Shown: one piece after another, positions 46,201 through 55,124 of the stretch | Position numbering within the stretch: position 1 is the stretch's first letter | Layout: every line of letters begins with the position of its first letter | Source: Oscillospiraceae bacterium | GTDB lineage: Bacteria > Bacillota > Clostridia > Oscillospirales > Ruminococcaceae | Direction of reading: 5' to 3' | Length of the DNA: 64,000 bases | Assembly: GCA_021199795.1 (NCBI GenBank) | Contig: JAJQHJ010000024.1 | Coordinates: 150,810 to 214,809, forward strand | The notes under the pieces: model-generated | Databases searched by the model: none | Seen by the model: the letters and a program-made list of their open reading frames with translations, nothing else | Told to the model about the DNA's origin: nothing | Program-made: the position numbers and the translations under genes

Positions 46201-46420
46201 AGAAGATGATTCCGACCTGGTTTCCGAGGAAGTCACAGTATCTGAACCGGTTGAAGACACCGACACTCCCGACGAGGAAGAAGACGAAGAGGATCTCGAC
46301 GTTGGCAACACCGATTCATCTGACGAAGAAACCGAAACCAACCCGACCACCGGAGTAGCTCTGGCTCTCATCCCGATGGCAATTGCAGGCTTCGCAGTAG
46401 TTTCCTCCAAGAGAAGATAA
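43220..46420 (+). CDS. Large wall-anchored surface protein with internal repeats
   Basis: 1066 residues. Signal peptide (SVLMVVTMLPTGVFA). Residues ~84-297 have spaced Gly, Asn, Ser and Ile repeats suggesting a right-handed beta-helix. Residues ~325-405 resemble a Cna-B-type fold. Then come two tandem ~110-residue repeats (568-676 and 687-797), each running from GWS through WWFGSSS to QVVVEYVDG and DGTCTVTPEAT, with many Trp residues as in carbohydrate-binding modules. A Ser/Gly linker, an acidic stretch and the sorting-like end NPTTG (1041-1045)-VALALIP...KRR follow. GAGG is eight bases before the ATG. Function: adhesion or substrate binding, inferred. Confidence 0.72.
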   Translation: MAKKLLCVLLSVLMVVTMLPTGVFADTSNFDYIYVAGVNILEAENYTVACGDGIAVYDPDTDTITLTNATITAAIATGSYYYGIYAYASTAPDNGLTIKLVGDNTIVTAGGGSREYGIYVSNTGLNITSESGGTLTMSGSFYYGIYNKTLSISDCTISLSGVTNSAIYISSGTINIDNLTLTIANNGGYGIRGTQTAVSISNSAIDISGTTNYCMYASGTNTATIADSVVTCINNSTSNAAIYFYKLNVSGNSTVVAANCGLRLTGGDLVLDSSSSVIYVGSSADDATEYASYTEKTTITADDIGYKTYAYLAITTEEPTEVSASVTWSDTESHDAVTLTLNNGTEDVATVELSDDNSWAGEFSAVLDDTLTYTVTATEVEGYTYEVTGDTTEGFVVTYTADEEEESNELRGIYGGYGSSYNQETDSYSILCTDDLTSSQKEATVGTTSVKFYFDGNSDFASNLQYQVAYGTVYLWNFLDGLVSTGQYADGNTLAMTGNSVSYPLSITSVDDAYSITAGTGWTYDADNPVWIITKIEFLDSSGNVLLTLTEFSSEDEEDETDYTFPIEDVEFATSGWSTTYDSTTGVATFGSWTGLDWWFGSSSTLELSELTITATSDIDWQVVVEYVDGTTSTTVSASDGTCTVTPEATAISQIYVQSKAAGDIAFTSVTYTLAEEDSGDETTTLVEDVDISTSGWSYTYDATTGTITFSEAWAGCGWWFGSSSELILSEFAVTTGNEMTYQVVVEYVDGTSSTTVVSSSDGTCTVTPEATTIKQIYIQGYAAGDLTVTGVTYTIAEEDNGTEYLLAFDVMETTNWGGDWWISGTEVNGYSDGSSSVTVTLTDISGLTGSTYLVENASEILLTNSGADLEDVVVVFSGTVNGETVTYTYTVGDAASGENTIVVNPVSSDLYTLLTTGTDVTATITFTVSTGSSGSGSGSGSSALVTDSARFIYVNDTYHAIVLNGHFITIAHSDSNGDGYCDGCYYYMGTDDEEDDSDLVSEEVTVSEPVEDTDTPDEEEDEEDLDVGNTDSSDEETETNPTTGVALALIPMAIAGFAVVSSKRR

Positions 46421-46534
46421 TTGATAGTTTGCTCTTCAAATATCAGCTTCTGTTCGCAAGTGGCAACATAAACGAGTCTTTTCATCCAGAAGATCAAGAA
46501 GTGCACATAGGCATACTCTTGCAGAAGAGAAAAT

Positions 46535-46566
46535 ATCCCCACCTCACCCGGTGGGGATTTTTCTTT
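46535..46566 (+). terminator. Terminator of the surface protein gene
   Basis: ATCCCCACC (46535-46543) pairs with GGTGGGGAT (46550-46558), then TTTTCTTT. The interval 46421-46534 shows no gene. Confidence 0.88.
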
Positions 46567-46662
46567 GTGGGAAAAGCCTGAAAAATCTCCATGAACTGAA
46601 CGTATCTCGTTAATAAATATGCGAATAGCGAATAAAAATTAACGATAAACGATAATTTTCTA

Positions 46663-46691
46663 TTGACATGGATACTGAAAAGTGATATAAT
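46663..46691 (+). promoter_or_regulatory. Promoter of the ABC/DUF2975/XRE cassette
   Basis: TTGACA 46663-46668, 17-nt spacer, TATAAT 46686-46691. Upstream lie a CGTTAAT/ATTAACG inverted repeat (about 46608-46643) and GCGAATA direct repeats, possible operators. Confidence 0.8.
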
Positions 46692-46722
46692 GCAGTCAGA
46701 AACGCAGAAAGAGGGTTACTGA

Positions 46723-47409
46723 ATGCAAAGAGAAATACTGAAAGTAAGCGACATGAACAAGTCTTACGGAGAGGAATTGATATTTCGGGATGTCAATTTT
46801 GCAATCCGTGAGGGTGAAGTTGTAGGATTTTTAGGCAACAATGGCACCGGCAAAACCACTTTGATGAAAATAATTCTGGGTCTTACTCCCTATTCTTCGG
46901 GAGAAGTTGAGTACTTGGGTGACACTCATTACCTGGAAAATGCAGATTTGCTTAATTCCATCGGATACCTGATGGAGACACCGTTGTATGGTTATCTGGA
47001 TGCACATGATACCATAAAGCTGATGTCGTACTATAGCGGACAAGGCATTACCGATGCTCAGATTGATGAGCTCCTGAAAAAAGTAAGGCTTAAAACAAGC
47101 CGAAAAAAGGTGAAAGAGTATTCATTCGGCATGTGTCAGAAACTAAGGCTGGCGATTGCCTTCATGTATAATCGTAAGCTATTGATTCTTGATGAGCCGA
47201 CGGTTGGTCTGGATCCTCAGGCTGTAGATGAGTTTGTGGATATAATCAAGGAAATGGTAGCGGAAAATGATGTCAGCGTGCTATTGTCAAGCCATCAGTT
47301 GGAAGCGATTGAGCCTTTATGCGACAGATATTTATACATATCCGATCATCAGATTAAAGAGAAAGCGGTAATTGACAGAAGCATATACAGGAGGATTAGC
47401 AATGAGTAA
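46723..47409 (+). CDS. ABC transporter ATP-binding protein
   Basis: 228 residues. Walker A GNNGTGKT, signature EYSFGMCQKLRLA (noncanonical SFGM in place of SGGQ), Walker B LLILDEPTVGLD. The arrangement resembles lantibiotic-immunity or Nat/Bcr-type exporters that pair with one permease. The permease gene overlaps its end by 8 bases. Confidence 0.92.
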   Translation: MQREILKVSDMNKSYGEELIFRDVNFAIREGEVVGFLGNNGTGKTTLMKIILGLTPYSSGEVEYLGDTHYLENADLLNSIGYLMETPLYGYLDAHDTIKLMSYYSGQGITDAQIDELLKKVRLKTSRKKVKEYSFGMCQKLRLAIAFMYNRKLLILDEPTVGLDPQAVDEFVDIIKEMVAENDVSVLLSSHQLEAIEPLCDRYLYISDHQIKEKAVIDRSIYRRISNE

Positions 47410-48154
47410 TGTTATCATCGGAGAATTGTATAAGCAGTTAAAGAAAAAGAGCATTATCGTCATTGCTCTTGTTGCTGTTATTCCCTTTGCGTTTTCGCTC
47501 CTGATTTATGCCGAGCCTTCATTTTTGGAAATGGATGGGGAATTCGGATATCTGTCTTATATAGTTGTAATGTGGCAGTCAATGTGGTCTATGTTTATTC
47601 CGCAAATATTGGCAGTGTACCTGATCTCTTGTGTGACTGAGGATGAGACTCAAGGACAGATTCTCTATGAACTCAGCAGGATTCCAAGCAGAAGCGCATT
47701 GGCTTTGGGACGGCTTCTGTCTATAGTGATAATGGTCGGCGGGTATATCGTTGGTTTCTTCGTGTCGGCAACCGCAGGATTTTGGACGTTTATAACAAAA
47801 ACAGAACACTATAATCCGAGTGACGTTATATCACGAGAGGAAATTATTCAACTGTGGATTGGCTTCCTGCTGTTATTGCTTGTTGTAAGTTTGATTTATT
47901 CCATTTCGTCAAAAGTTAAGCCCATTATCACATTGGTGATAATCATTATCGGACACTTTTTACTTAGCATTATATCCTATATTGAAAATTGGAAGCTCAT
48001 TCCGGGCACATTAGCCTACAACATAGAGTTCAAAGCTGATAGTGGTAGTATGCCGCTGATTATAATATACCAATCAATTATTCTGGTCACGCTGATTATG
48101 CTATGTCTTCTGCTCAAGAAAACAGATTATAAGCATTTGGAAGTAACATTTTGA
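47402..48154 (+). CDS. ABC-2-type transporter permease
   Basis: 250 residues with six hydrophobic segments (IIVIALVAVIPFAFSLLIY, FIPQILAVYLISC, LLSIVIMVGGYIVGFFVSA and others). Partner of the preceding ATPase; AGGAGG precedes the ATG at 47402. Substrate unknown; self-protection against a peptide is one possibility. Confidence 0.85.
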   Translation: MSNVIIGELYKQLKKKSIIVIALVAVIPFAFSLLIYAEPSFLEMDGEFGYLSYIVVMWQSMWSMFIPQILAVYLISCVTEDETQGQILYELSRIPSRSALALGRLLSIVIMVGGYIVGFFVSATAGFWTFITKTEHYNPSDVISREEIIQLWIGFLLLLLVVSLIYSISSKVKPIITLVIIIIGHFLLSIISYIENWKLIPGTLAYNIEFKADSGSMPLIIIYQSIILVTLIMLCLLLKKTDYKHLEVTF

Positions 48155-48175
48155 TTAAAAGAAAGGCATGGTCTT

Positions 48176-48763
48176 ATGAAGAAAATCGAGAAAATTTCAA
48201 ATGTAATTTTTGTAATCCTGAGAGCTTTGCAGGTTGTTAGCGTGGTGATTGCAGTTCTTTGCGCTGCTGTCTTTGTTGCAGAACTGTTCACCCATTCATT
48301 AAGCACAAGCATATCTGTAGATTTGGGATACGTTACACTCGATGTAGCTGACGAAATAATTCCCACAATACTCAATTCGCAAGCGTTCCTGATAATCGTG
48401 TTGATTATGAGCATTGCTGTTCTAAGTATTATCTTTATGATACTGCAATTACTATGTAAAATCTTTGACCCGATGCGCAAAGGTCGACCTTTTGAGAAAA
48501 GCGTATCATCCAGTATCAAGAGAATCGCCCTGTTGGTTTTGTGTGGTGGCACTGTCTGTGAGATTCTCAAAAATATGCTCATCGCATATCTGACCAGCGC
48601 ACTTAATATTGCGGAAATTCTTCTGAATGAGTATATCGTAAACGTTAATGTGGATATGAACTTTAATGGTGTTTATATAGTATTTGCGGTTCTTCTGTGG
48701 CTCATTGCACTTGTATTTGAGTATGGCGCGATGCTGCAACAAGAATCAGATGAAACATTGTAA
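48176..48763 (+). CDS. DUF2975 membrane protein
   Basis: 195 residues with four membrane helices. MRKGRPFEKSVSSSIKRIAL and the C-terminal FEYGAMLQQESDETL are characteristic of DUF2975. In this family the gene is usually followed, as here, by a small HTH gene. The molecular role is unknown; it may sense a membrane condition and act on the regulator. Confidence 0.85.
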   Translation: MKKIEKISNVIFVILRALQVVSVVIAVLCAAVFVAELFTHSLSTSISVDLGYVTLDVADEIIPTILNSQAFLIIVLIMSIAVLSIIFMILQLLCKIFDPMRKGRPFEKSVSSSIKRIALLVLCGGTVCEILKNMLIAYLTSALNIAEILLNEYIVNVNVDMNFNGVYIVFAVLLWLIALVFEYGAMLQQESDETL

Positions 48764-48777
48764 TGGAGATAGCTGCC

Positions 48778-48996
48778 ATGGGAAAAATTATACTTAGACT
48801 TGATCGTGTGATGGCGGATCGGAAAATAACCTTAAAAGAATTATCAGAAAAAGTAGGAAGAAGCAATGTAAACCTCTCCAAGATAAAGACAGGAAAAATC
48901 AGTGCTATACGTTTTTCTACATTAGAAGCGATATGTGAAGCATTAAATTGCCAACCGGGAGATATCCTTGAATATGTCAAGGATTCAGAAGAGTAA
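48778..48996 (+). CDS. Small XRE/YozG-like HTH regulator
   Basis: 72 residues, essentially one Cro/C1 helix-turn-helix (ITLKELSEKVGRSNVNLSKI, FSTLEAICEALNCQPGDIL). The start at 48778 has GGAG nine bases away; an upstream ATG at 48763 overlaps the DUF2975 stop. It is the standard partner of DUF2975 and probably controls the cassette. Confidence 0.88.
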   Translation: MGKIILRLDRVMADRKITLKELSEKVGRSNVNLSKIKTGKISAIRFSTLEAICEALNCQPGDILEYVKDSEE

Positions 48997-49110
48997 TGTT
49001 TAACAATCGATGCTGTATTGTACTTGGTCGTGCGTGAAAGAAAAGTAATATTTTCCAAGTGTAATCCTCCCTTAATGTGCAATCCTAAGAAAAAAGAAAG
49101 GATGATCACT

Positions 49111-50451
49111 TTGAAAACCATTATTTCACGGCGCACTCTTGTGCGGATTATTTCGTTTGCAGTCGCCATAATCGCAGTTCTCGCGGCGGCGGATATCATG
49201 TATATGCTAAGGCTTTCCAAAGCTGAGAGCTCAATTGAGTATGGCTATCAGGAGGCGGTGGAGGAGCTGGCGCAGAGTGCCGACAAGATTTCGGCTACTC
49301 TTACAAAGGGACTCTATGCCTCTTCTCCCCAGATGATGCAGAAGCTTTCAAGCGAGCTTCTGAGCGAAGCTACAAGTGCGAAGAATGCTTTGACGAAGCT
49401 CCCGGTTGCCACTTCAAATCTTGAAAAGACCGAAAAGTTTCTCTCGCAGATAGGGAACTATGCCTATTCACTTTCAGCTGCTGCGGCTGATGGCTCAACT
49501 CCGTCTTATGAAGACTATCAGACGATGAGCACCCTTTGTGACAATGCTTCCACTTTCAGCGACGAGCTCTGGAGCCTCAAGTCGAAGCTTCTTTCAAACG
49601 ATAAGACGATAACCGAGCTCTTTTCGGAGCTTGAGGACGGCGGTGAATCGTTTCTCTATGACGGCTTGAGCACTGTAGAGGAGGGCTTTGAAAACACCCC
49701 AAAGCTTATCTATGACGGACCATTTTCCGACCATATTTTAGAGAAAACCTCTGTGATGTTAGAGAATGCTGAAGAAGTCACTGAGGACGAAGCCCGGGAG
49801 ATAGCCGCAAGCTACTGCGTTCTTGATAGTTATCAGCTGAAGTCTTGTGAGTATTCTGAGGAGGGCACAATGCCGTCCTATCGCTTCACATCTAATGGCG
49901 TAAGCTGCTCAGTAACCAAAAATGGCGGCTACGTATGCTATATGCTGAAAAGGCAGAATGTCCGCTCAAGCAACCTGAGTGCCGAAGAGGCTGTGGAGTC
50001 GGCTAAAGAATATCTAAGTAGCATGGGAATAGAAAGTATGACCGAAACCTACTATGAAACCTATAACGGCGTATGCACGGTGAACTTTGCCTATTCCCAG
50101 GACGGTGTGACCTGCTATACCGACCTCATCAAGGTAGCGGTCGCCCTCGATGACGGAAATGTAATTGGCTATGATGCAAGGGGCTTTCTCATGAATCACG
50201 TCGAGAGAACACTTAGCGAGCCGAGCTTGAGTGAAACCGAGTGCCAGTCAAACCTCTCCCCGATGCTGAGTGTTATTAGCTCCCAGCTTGCGGTGATTCC
50301 ATCCGACAGCGTCGAGGAAAAGCTCTGCTATGAGTATAAATGCCAGTCCACCGATGGCAGAACAGTCCTGGTCTACGTCAACACCGAAACCGGCGAGGAA
50401 GAGGATATTCTGATACTATTGGAAACAGAGGAAAGCGTTCTGACAGTGTAA
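49111..50451 (+). CDS. ypeB: YpeB-like spore cortex/germination protein
   Basis: 446 residues from TTG 49111 (AAAGGA eight bases upstream). One N-terminal membrane helix (IISFAVAIIAVLAAADIMYM), a helical middle region, then PepSY-like domains (SAEEAVESAKEYLSSMGI; YDARGFLMNH). YpeB normally locates and protects the cortex-lytic enzyme SleB in spores, and the two genes are usually adjacent. No sleB is seen here. It indicates a sporulating lineage. I found no clear sigma-G promoter upstream. Confidence 0.82.
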   Translation: MKTIISRRTLVRIISFAVAIIAVLAAADIMYMLRLSKAESSIEYGYQEAVEELAQSADKISATLTKGLYASSPQMMQKLSSELLSEATSAKNALTKLPVATSNLEKTEKFLSQIGNYAYSLSAAAADGSTPSYEDYQTMSTLCDNASTFSDELWSLKSKLLSNDKTITELFSELEDGGESFLYDGLSTVEEGFENTPKLIYDGPFSDHILEKTSVMLENAEEVTEDEAREIAASYCVLDSYQLKSCEYSEEGTMPSYRFTSNGVSCSVTKNGGYVCYMLKRQNVRSSNLSAEEAVESAKEYLSSMGIESMTETYYETYNGVCTVNFAYSQDGVTCYTDLIKVAVALDDGNVIGYDARGFLMNHVERTLSEPSLSETECQSNLSPMLSVISSQLAVIPSDSVEEKLCYEYKCQSTDGRTVLVYVNTETGEEEDILILLETEESVLTV

Positions 50452-50510
50452 GTCACTGATTTATCACCATCCCGTCAAAAAGTGTTTATCAATCATTAAT
50501 GAAATGCACC

Positions 50511-50538
50511 TTTACTTTTAATATTAGGGTTTTACAAT
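50511..50538 (+). promoter_or_regulatory. Promoter of the second htrA-like gene
   Basis: TTTACT 50511-50516, 16-nt spacer, TACAAT 50533-50538. Confidence 0.65.
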
Positions 50539-50572
50539 ATGCTCACAGTACAAGTAAAGGAAAAAAATCATT

Positions 50573-52177
50573 ATGGATAACTACAATGATAATATCAATG
50601 AGGTAACCGGCGAAACCGCTGGTGAGAATATTTCTCAGAACGAGACTGCCAGCAGCACAGAGCAGCCTCAGCAGGCATATCAGGGCGACTACACCTATCA
50701 GTGGCAGAGCAATCAGTCACAGAGCAATGCGTATGTCGTAAACGACCAGCCGGTAGCTGATCAGAAGAAGCAGAAGAAAGCAAAGAAGCTCAAGGAGAAG
50801 AAAGAGACAAGAACTCCCTGGGGCGCAATGATAGCGATTGCATTAGTATGCGCAATTCTTGGTGGAGGGATTGGCTCGGCGGCAACCGCACTCATAGCAA
50901 CCGACGGCGCAATCGTTTCAACCTCCTCTTCTTCGGCAAGCACCGACAGCTCTTCAACCACCTCTGGCACTGTTATCAACACCAGCAGCCACACAAACGA
51001 GGTTGTCCTCAACGAGGTTGAAGCCGGCGAAGAGATGACCGCGGCTGAGGTCTATGCCCAGAACGTAAATGCAACCGTCGGTATCACAACATCCATCACA
51101 ACCAACTATTGGGGCTATACAACTACCTCTGCTGCTTCCGGCTCCGGATTCATAATCAGCTCCGACGGCTATATCCTCACAAACTACCACGTTATTGAAG
51201 ATTCCGATTCGATAACAGTCAGCCTCTACAATGGAGAAAGCTATTCAGCAACTTTGGTTGGCTATGACGAGTCTAACGATATCGCAGTCTTAAAGATTGA
51301 AGCAGAGGGACTCAGCACTGTAACTCTTGGAGATTCCGACGCGCTCAATGTTGGCGATTCAGTAGTTGCAATCGGAAATCCTTTGGGTGAACTCACATTC
51401 ACCCTCACAGCGGGCGTTGTTAGCGCACTTAACCGTTCTGTAACACTTTCCAGCGGCTCGACCATGGATCTCATCCAGACCGACTGCGCAATCAACTCCG
51501 GCAACTCCGGCGGCGCACTCTTCAACATGTACGGTGAGGTTGTTGGAATCACCAATGCGAAGTATTCGAGCAGCAGCTCCTCTTCCGAGGCATCCATCGA
51601 TAACATAGGCTTCGCAATCCCGATCAACACCGTCAAGGAGATAGTCTACAGCATCATCGAGACCGGCACCTATGAGAAGAGCTACATTGGAGTTACTATT
51701 ACTGATGTCACCACCAGCGTCTACTACAGCACCGGCATCACCTCCGGCGCAGTTGTCTACAGCGTAACCGAGGGTGCACCTGCGGATGAGGCAGGTCTCG
51801 AAGCAGGCGACATCATCCTGAAAGCTGACGACACCGAAGTAACCGGCGCAAGCTCGCTTTCAACCTATGTCGCTTCCCTTGAAGTGGGCGACGAGCTCGT
51901 CCTCGAGGTTTACAGAGGCGGTGAAACGAGAGTAATCGTCGTGACTGTCGGCTCCACCACTCAGTCGGCTCTTCCTGATTCAACCACTACTGATTCAGAC
52001 ACCGATTCCAGCACCAATTCTGATCCTGGTTCCGATTCCGACTCGAACTCCGGTTCAAATGGTCAGTCCGGCAGCTCATCCCCATGGGGTGACATCTTCG
52101 GAAACTTCGGCTTCGGCGGCGGAAACAGCGGCAGTGGTGACGGCAATTCAAATCCCAACTCTGATGATATTATCTGA
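50573..52177 (+). CDS. HtrA/DegP-like membrane-anchored serine protease 2
   Basis: 534 residues. A polar Gln/Asn-rich cytoplasmic region and Lys-rich stretch precede one membrane helix (MIAIALVCAILGGGIGSAA). Outside: Ser/Thr linker, trypsin-like domain (His in LTNYHVIED, Asp in NDIAVLKI, Ser in NSGNSGGAL), one PDZ domain (GAPADEAGLEAGDIILK), and a Ser/Asp/Gly-rich tail of about 60 residues. It shares the plan of the protease at 20472-21995, but the tail is unique to this copy. A surface quality-control protease. Confidence 0.93.
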   Translation: MDNYNDNINEVTGETAGENISQNETASSTEQPQQAYQGDYTYQWQSNQSQSNAYVVNDQPVADQKKQKKAKKLKEKKETRTPWGAMIAIALVCAILGGGIGSAATALIATDGAIVSTSSSSASTDSSSTTSGTVINTSSHTNEVVLNEVEAGEEMTAAEVYAQNVNATVGITTSITTNYWGYTTTSAASGSGFIISSDGYILTNYHVIEDSDSITVSLYNGESYSATLVGYDESNDIAVLKIEAEGLSTVTLGDSDALNVGDSVVAIGNPLGELTFTLTAGVVSALNRSVTLSSGSTMDLIQTDCAINSGNSGGALFNMYGEVVGITNAKYSSSSSSSEASIDNIGFAIPINTVKEIVYSIIETGTYEKSYIGVTITDVTTSVYYSTGITSGAVVYSVTEGAPADEAGLEAGDIILKADDTEVTGASSLSTYVASLEVGDELVLEVYRGGETRVIVVTVGSTTQSALPDSTTTDSDTDSSTNSDPGSDSDSNSGSNGQSGSSSPWGDIFGNFGFGGGNSGSGDGNSNPNSDDII

Positions 52178-52203
52178 GATTGCAATTAATTACTGAAAAC
52201 GAT

Positions 52204-52231
52204 TGAATTTTAGCCCTCTTTGTGCTATACT
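52204..52231 (+). promoter_or_regulatory. Promoter of the ANT(6)-like gene
   Basis: TTGAAT 52204-52209, 16-nt spacer, TATACT 52226-52231. Confidence 0.7.
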
Positions 52232-52261
52232 TGTATTAACAAAGCACAAGGAGGGCAAATT

Positions 52262-53113
52262 ATGCGTTCAACCGAGGAAATGTTAAGGCTTATTACCGAC
52301 GCGGCGGAGAGGGACGAAAATGTCCGTGCAGCTGTCTTGAGCGGCTCCAGGGCGGATATTTCGAGACCCAAAGATGTCTATCAGGACTATGACGTCGCAT
52401 TTCTCGTCAAGAATCTCGAACCTTATTTCAATAATCCCTGCTATATTGAGCGGACATTTGGCAAAGTTCTCATCATGCAGATGCCCGACCTTAATGACAA
52501 TCCTGATTTATCTTTTGAGACCGCCGAGCATTTCACATATCTCTCGATTTTTGAGGATGGAATTCGCCTCGACCTCACTTTCACGGCAGCTATGCCCGAC
52601 TGGGGAAATGAGCCGATGAAAGTTCTCTTCGACTGTGATGGACACCTTTCCGACAACCTCGATAACGAGTGCTATATGGTCAAAAGACCACCCCAGGCTG
52701 AGTTCTCCGCCTGCTGCAACGAGTTCTGGTGGTGCTTAAATAACGTCGCGAAAGGCTTGAAGAGGGAAGAAATCCCCTATGCGAAATCCATGTTTGAACT
52801 GACCCTCCGTCCCCAGCTGAATAAGATGGTCAGCTGGTACATAGGAACTATCTCCGATTTCTCCGTTTCCACCGGTAAGCTCGGCAAGTACTTTAAAAAG
52901 TATCTCCCCGACAGCATCTATTATAAGTACCTGAAAACCTACACCACCGCCGACCCCGCCCGAATTTGGACGAGCACAATCAACACCTGCAAACTCTTCT
53001 CCGACCTGGCAAGAATAGTTGCTCAGGACTTGGGACTTGGCTATAACGCCGATGAAGAAGCAGGGGCAAGACTTTATATGATGAATGTTAAGGGTGGGGT
53101 GTATGAAAAATAG
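52262..53113 (+). CDS. Aminoglycoside 6-adenylyltransferase (ANT(6))-like protein
   Basis: 283 residues. MRSTEEMLRLITDAA, VRAAVLSGSRAD, QDYDVAFLV and FGKVLIMQMPD match the AadK/ANT(6) family, with the metal-binding Asp pair in the DYD segment. Family members adenylylate streptomycin, but many chromosomal homologues have no known substrate. AAGGAGGGC precedes the ATG at 52262. It stands alone, with base composition like its neighbours and no mobile-element signature, so it is more likely resident than acquired. Confidence 0.85.
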   Translation: MRSTEEMLRLITDAAERDENVRAAVLSGSRADISRPKDVYQDYDVAFLVKNLEPYFNNPCYIERTFGKVLIMQMPDLNDNPDLSFETAEHFTYLSIFEDGIRLDLTFTAAMPDWGNEPMKVLFDCDGHLSDNLDNECYMVKRPPQAEFSACCNEFWWCLNNVAKGLKREEIPYAKSMFELTLRPQLNKMVSWYIGTISDFSVSTGKLGKYFKKYLPDSIYYKYLKTYTTADPARIWTSTINTCKLFSDLARIVAQDLGLGYNADEEAGARLYMMNVKGGVYEK

Positions 53114-53154
53114 CCACTAATCTCTCATTTCACAAACATTTCAGCAATTTGAGG

Positions 53155-54538
<1,384 letters not shown>

Positions 54539-54559
54539 TCTTGGACTAAAATTGATTAT

Positions 54560-54592
54560 AAGGGGCTTTCTTTCGGGAGAGTCCCTTTTTTC
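54560..54592 (+). terminator. Terminator of eno
   Basis: AAGGGGCTTTC pairs imperfectly with GAGAGTCCCTT, then TTTT. Confidence 0.8.
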
Positions 54593-54603
54593 TTTAAAAA
54601 TGA

Positions 54604-54632
54604 TTGACAATCTCCGGAATTTGTGATAATAT
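54604..54632 (+). promoter_or_regulatory. Promoter of tRNA-Leu(UAA)
   Basis: TTGACA 54604-54609, 17-nt spacer, TAATAT 54627-54632. Confidence 0.8.
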
Positions 54633-54645
54633 AATTAGCGGTAAC

Positions 54646-54731
54646 GCCGCTGTGGTGGAATCGGCAGACACAAGGGACTTAAAATCCCTCGCCCCTAAAG
54701 CGTACCGGTTCAAGTCCGGTCAGCGGCACCA
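54646..54731 (+). tRNA. tRNA-Leu, anticodon TAA
   Basis: 86 nt with encoded CCA. Acceptor GCCGCTG pairs with CAGCGGC, anticodon stem AGGGA/TCCCT with loop CTTAAAA, T arm GGTTCAAGTCC, long variable arm. It decodes UUA and UUG. Confidence 0.96.
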
Positions 54732-54789
54732 GTAGCTCGCAAGCGAGCTACAAAAGAAGCCCCGAACTCTGTTCGGGGCTTCTTTACTT
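54732..54789 (+). terminator. Double hairpin terminator after tRNA-Leu(UAA)
   Basis: GTAGCTCGC/GCGAGCTAC (54732-54751), then GAAGCCCCGAA/TTCGGGGCTTC (54756-54782) with TTTACTT. Confidence 0.85.
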
Positions 54790-54810
54790 GATGCAATCAA
54801 GTCAACAATA

Positions 54811-54851
54811 ATCCGAACCCGTTTCCGATTGGAGATGGGTTCGGATTTTTC
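54811..54851 (+). terminator. Extra intrinsic terminator-like hairpin
   Basis: ATCCGAACCC (54811-54820) pairs with GGGTTCGGAT (54837-54846), then TTTTTC. No gene ends just before it. Confidence 0.7.
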
Positions 54852-55040
54852 GTGTATTTTGATAGATATGAGGAAATCTACTTCCCAAACGGTGCAGTTA
54901 AGAGACCGGAATCGAAATCGCGAGGACCACATAAGAAAGAAATCGAACAAGTGAGAAACAGGCAAGGTAGTTCATGATGCTACCTTGAGCCTCATTTTGT
55001 CAAGGCACAATTTTTGCAAAAAATTATAAATACTTAAATA
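54852..55040. other. Non-coding interval, possible gene remnant
   Basis: A 41-codon frame from GTG 54852 (FDRYEEIYFPNGAVKRPESK, then more charged residues) reads protein-like but lacks a ribosome site and follows a terminator directly. It may be the tail of a lost gene. Nothing else is recognisable before the metY terminator. Confidence 0.3.
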
Positions 55041-55073
55041 AAGAGCAGTCCCGGGTGCTATGAGACTGCTCTT
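55041..55073 (-). terminator. Terminator of metY
   Basis: AAGAGCAGTC/GACTGCTCTT; on the minus strand the stem is followed by TATTTAAG. Confidence 0.75.
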
Positions 55074-55124
55074 GTGCTCTCTGATAAATTTTATGTTATG
55101 TGTACAATATGTACATCGCGTACA

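Noticed and set aside
43220..46420. Dockerin or cohesin modules in the large surface protein
   Set aside because: The calcium-binding duplicated dockerin motif and cohesin patterns are absent; one DSNGDGYCDGC stretch is isolated and Cys-containing.
54852..54977. 41-codon charged frame after the tRNA-Leu terminators
   Set aside because: It has no ribosome site or promoter and starts right after a terminator; at most a remnant, so not called as a gene.
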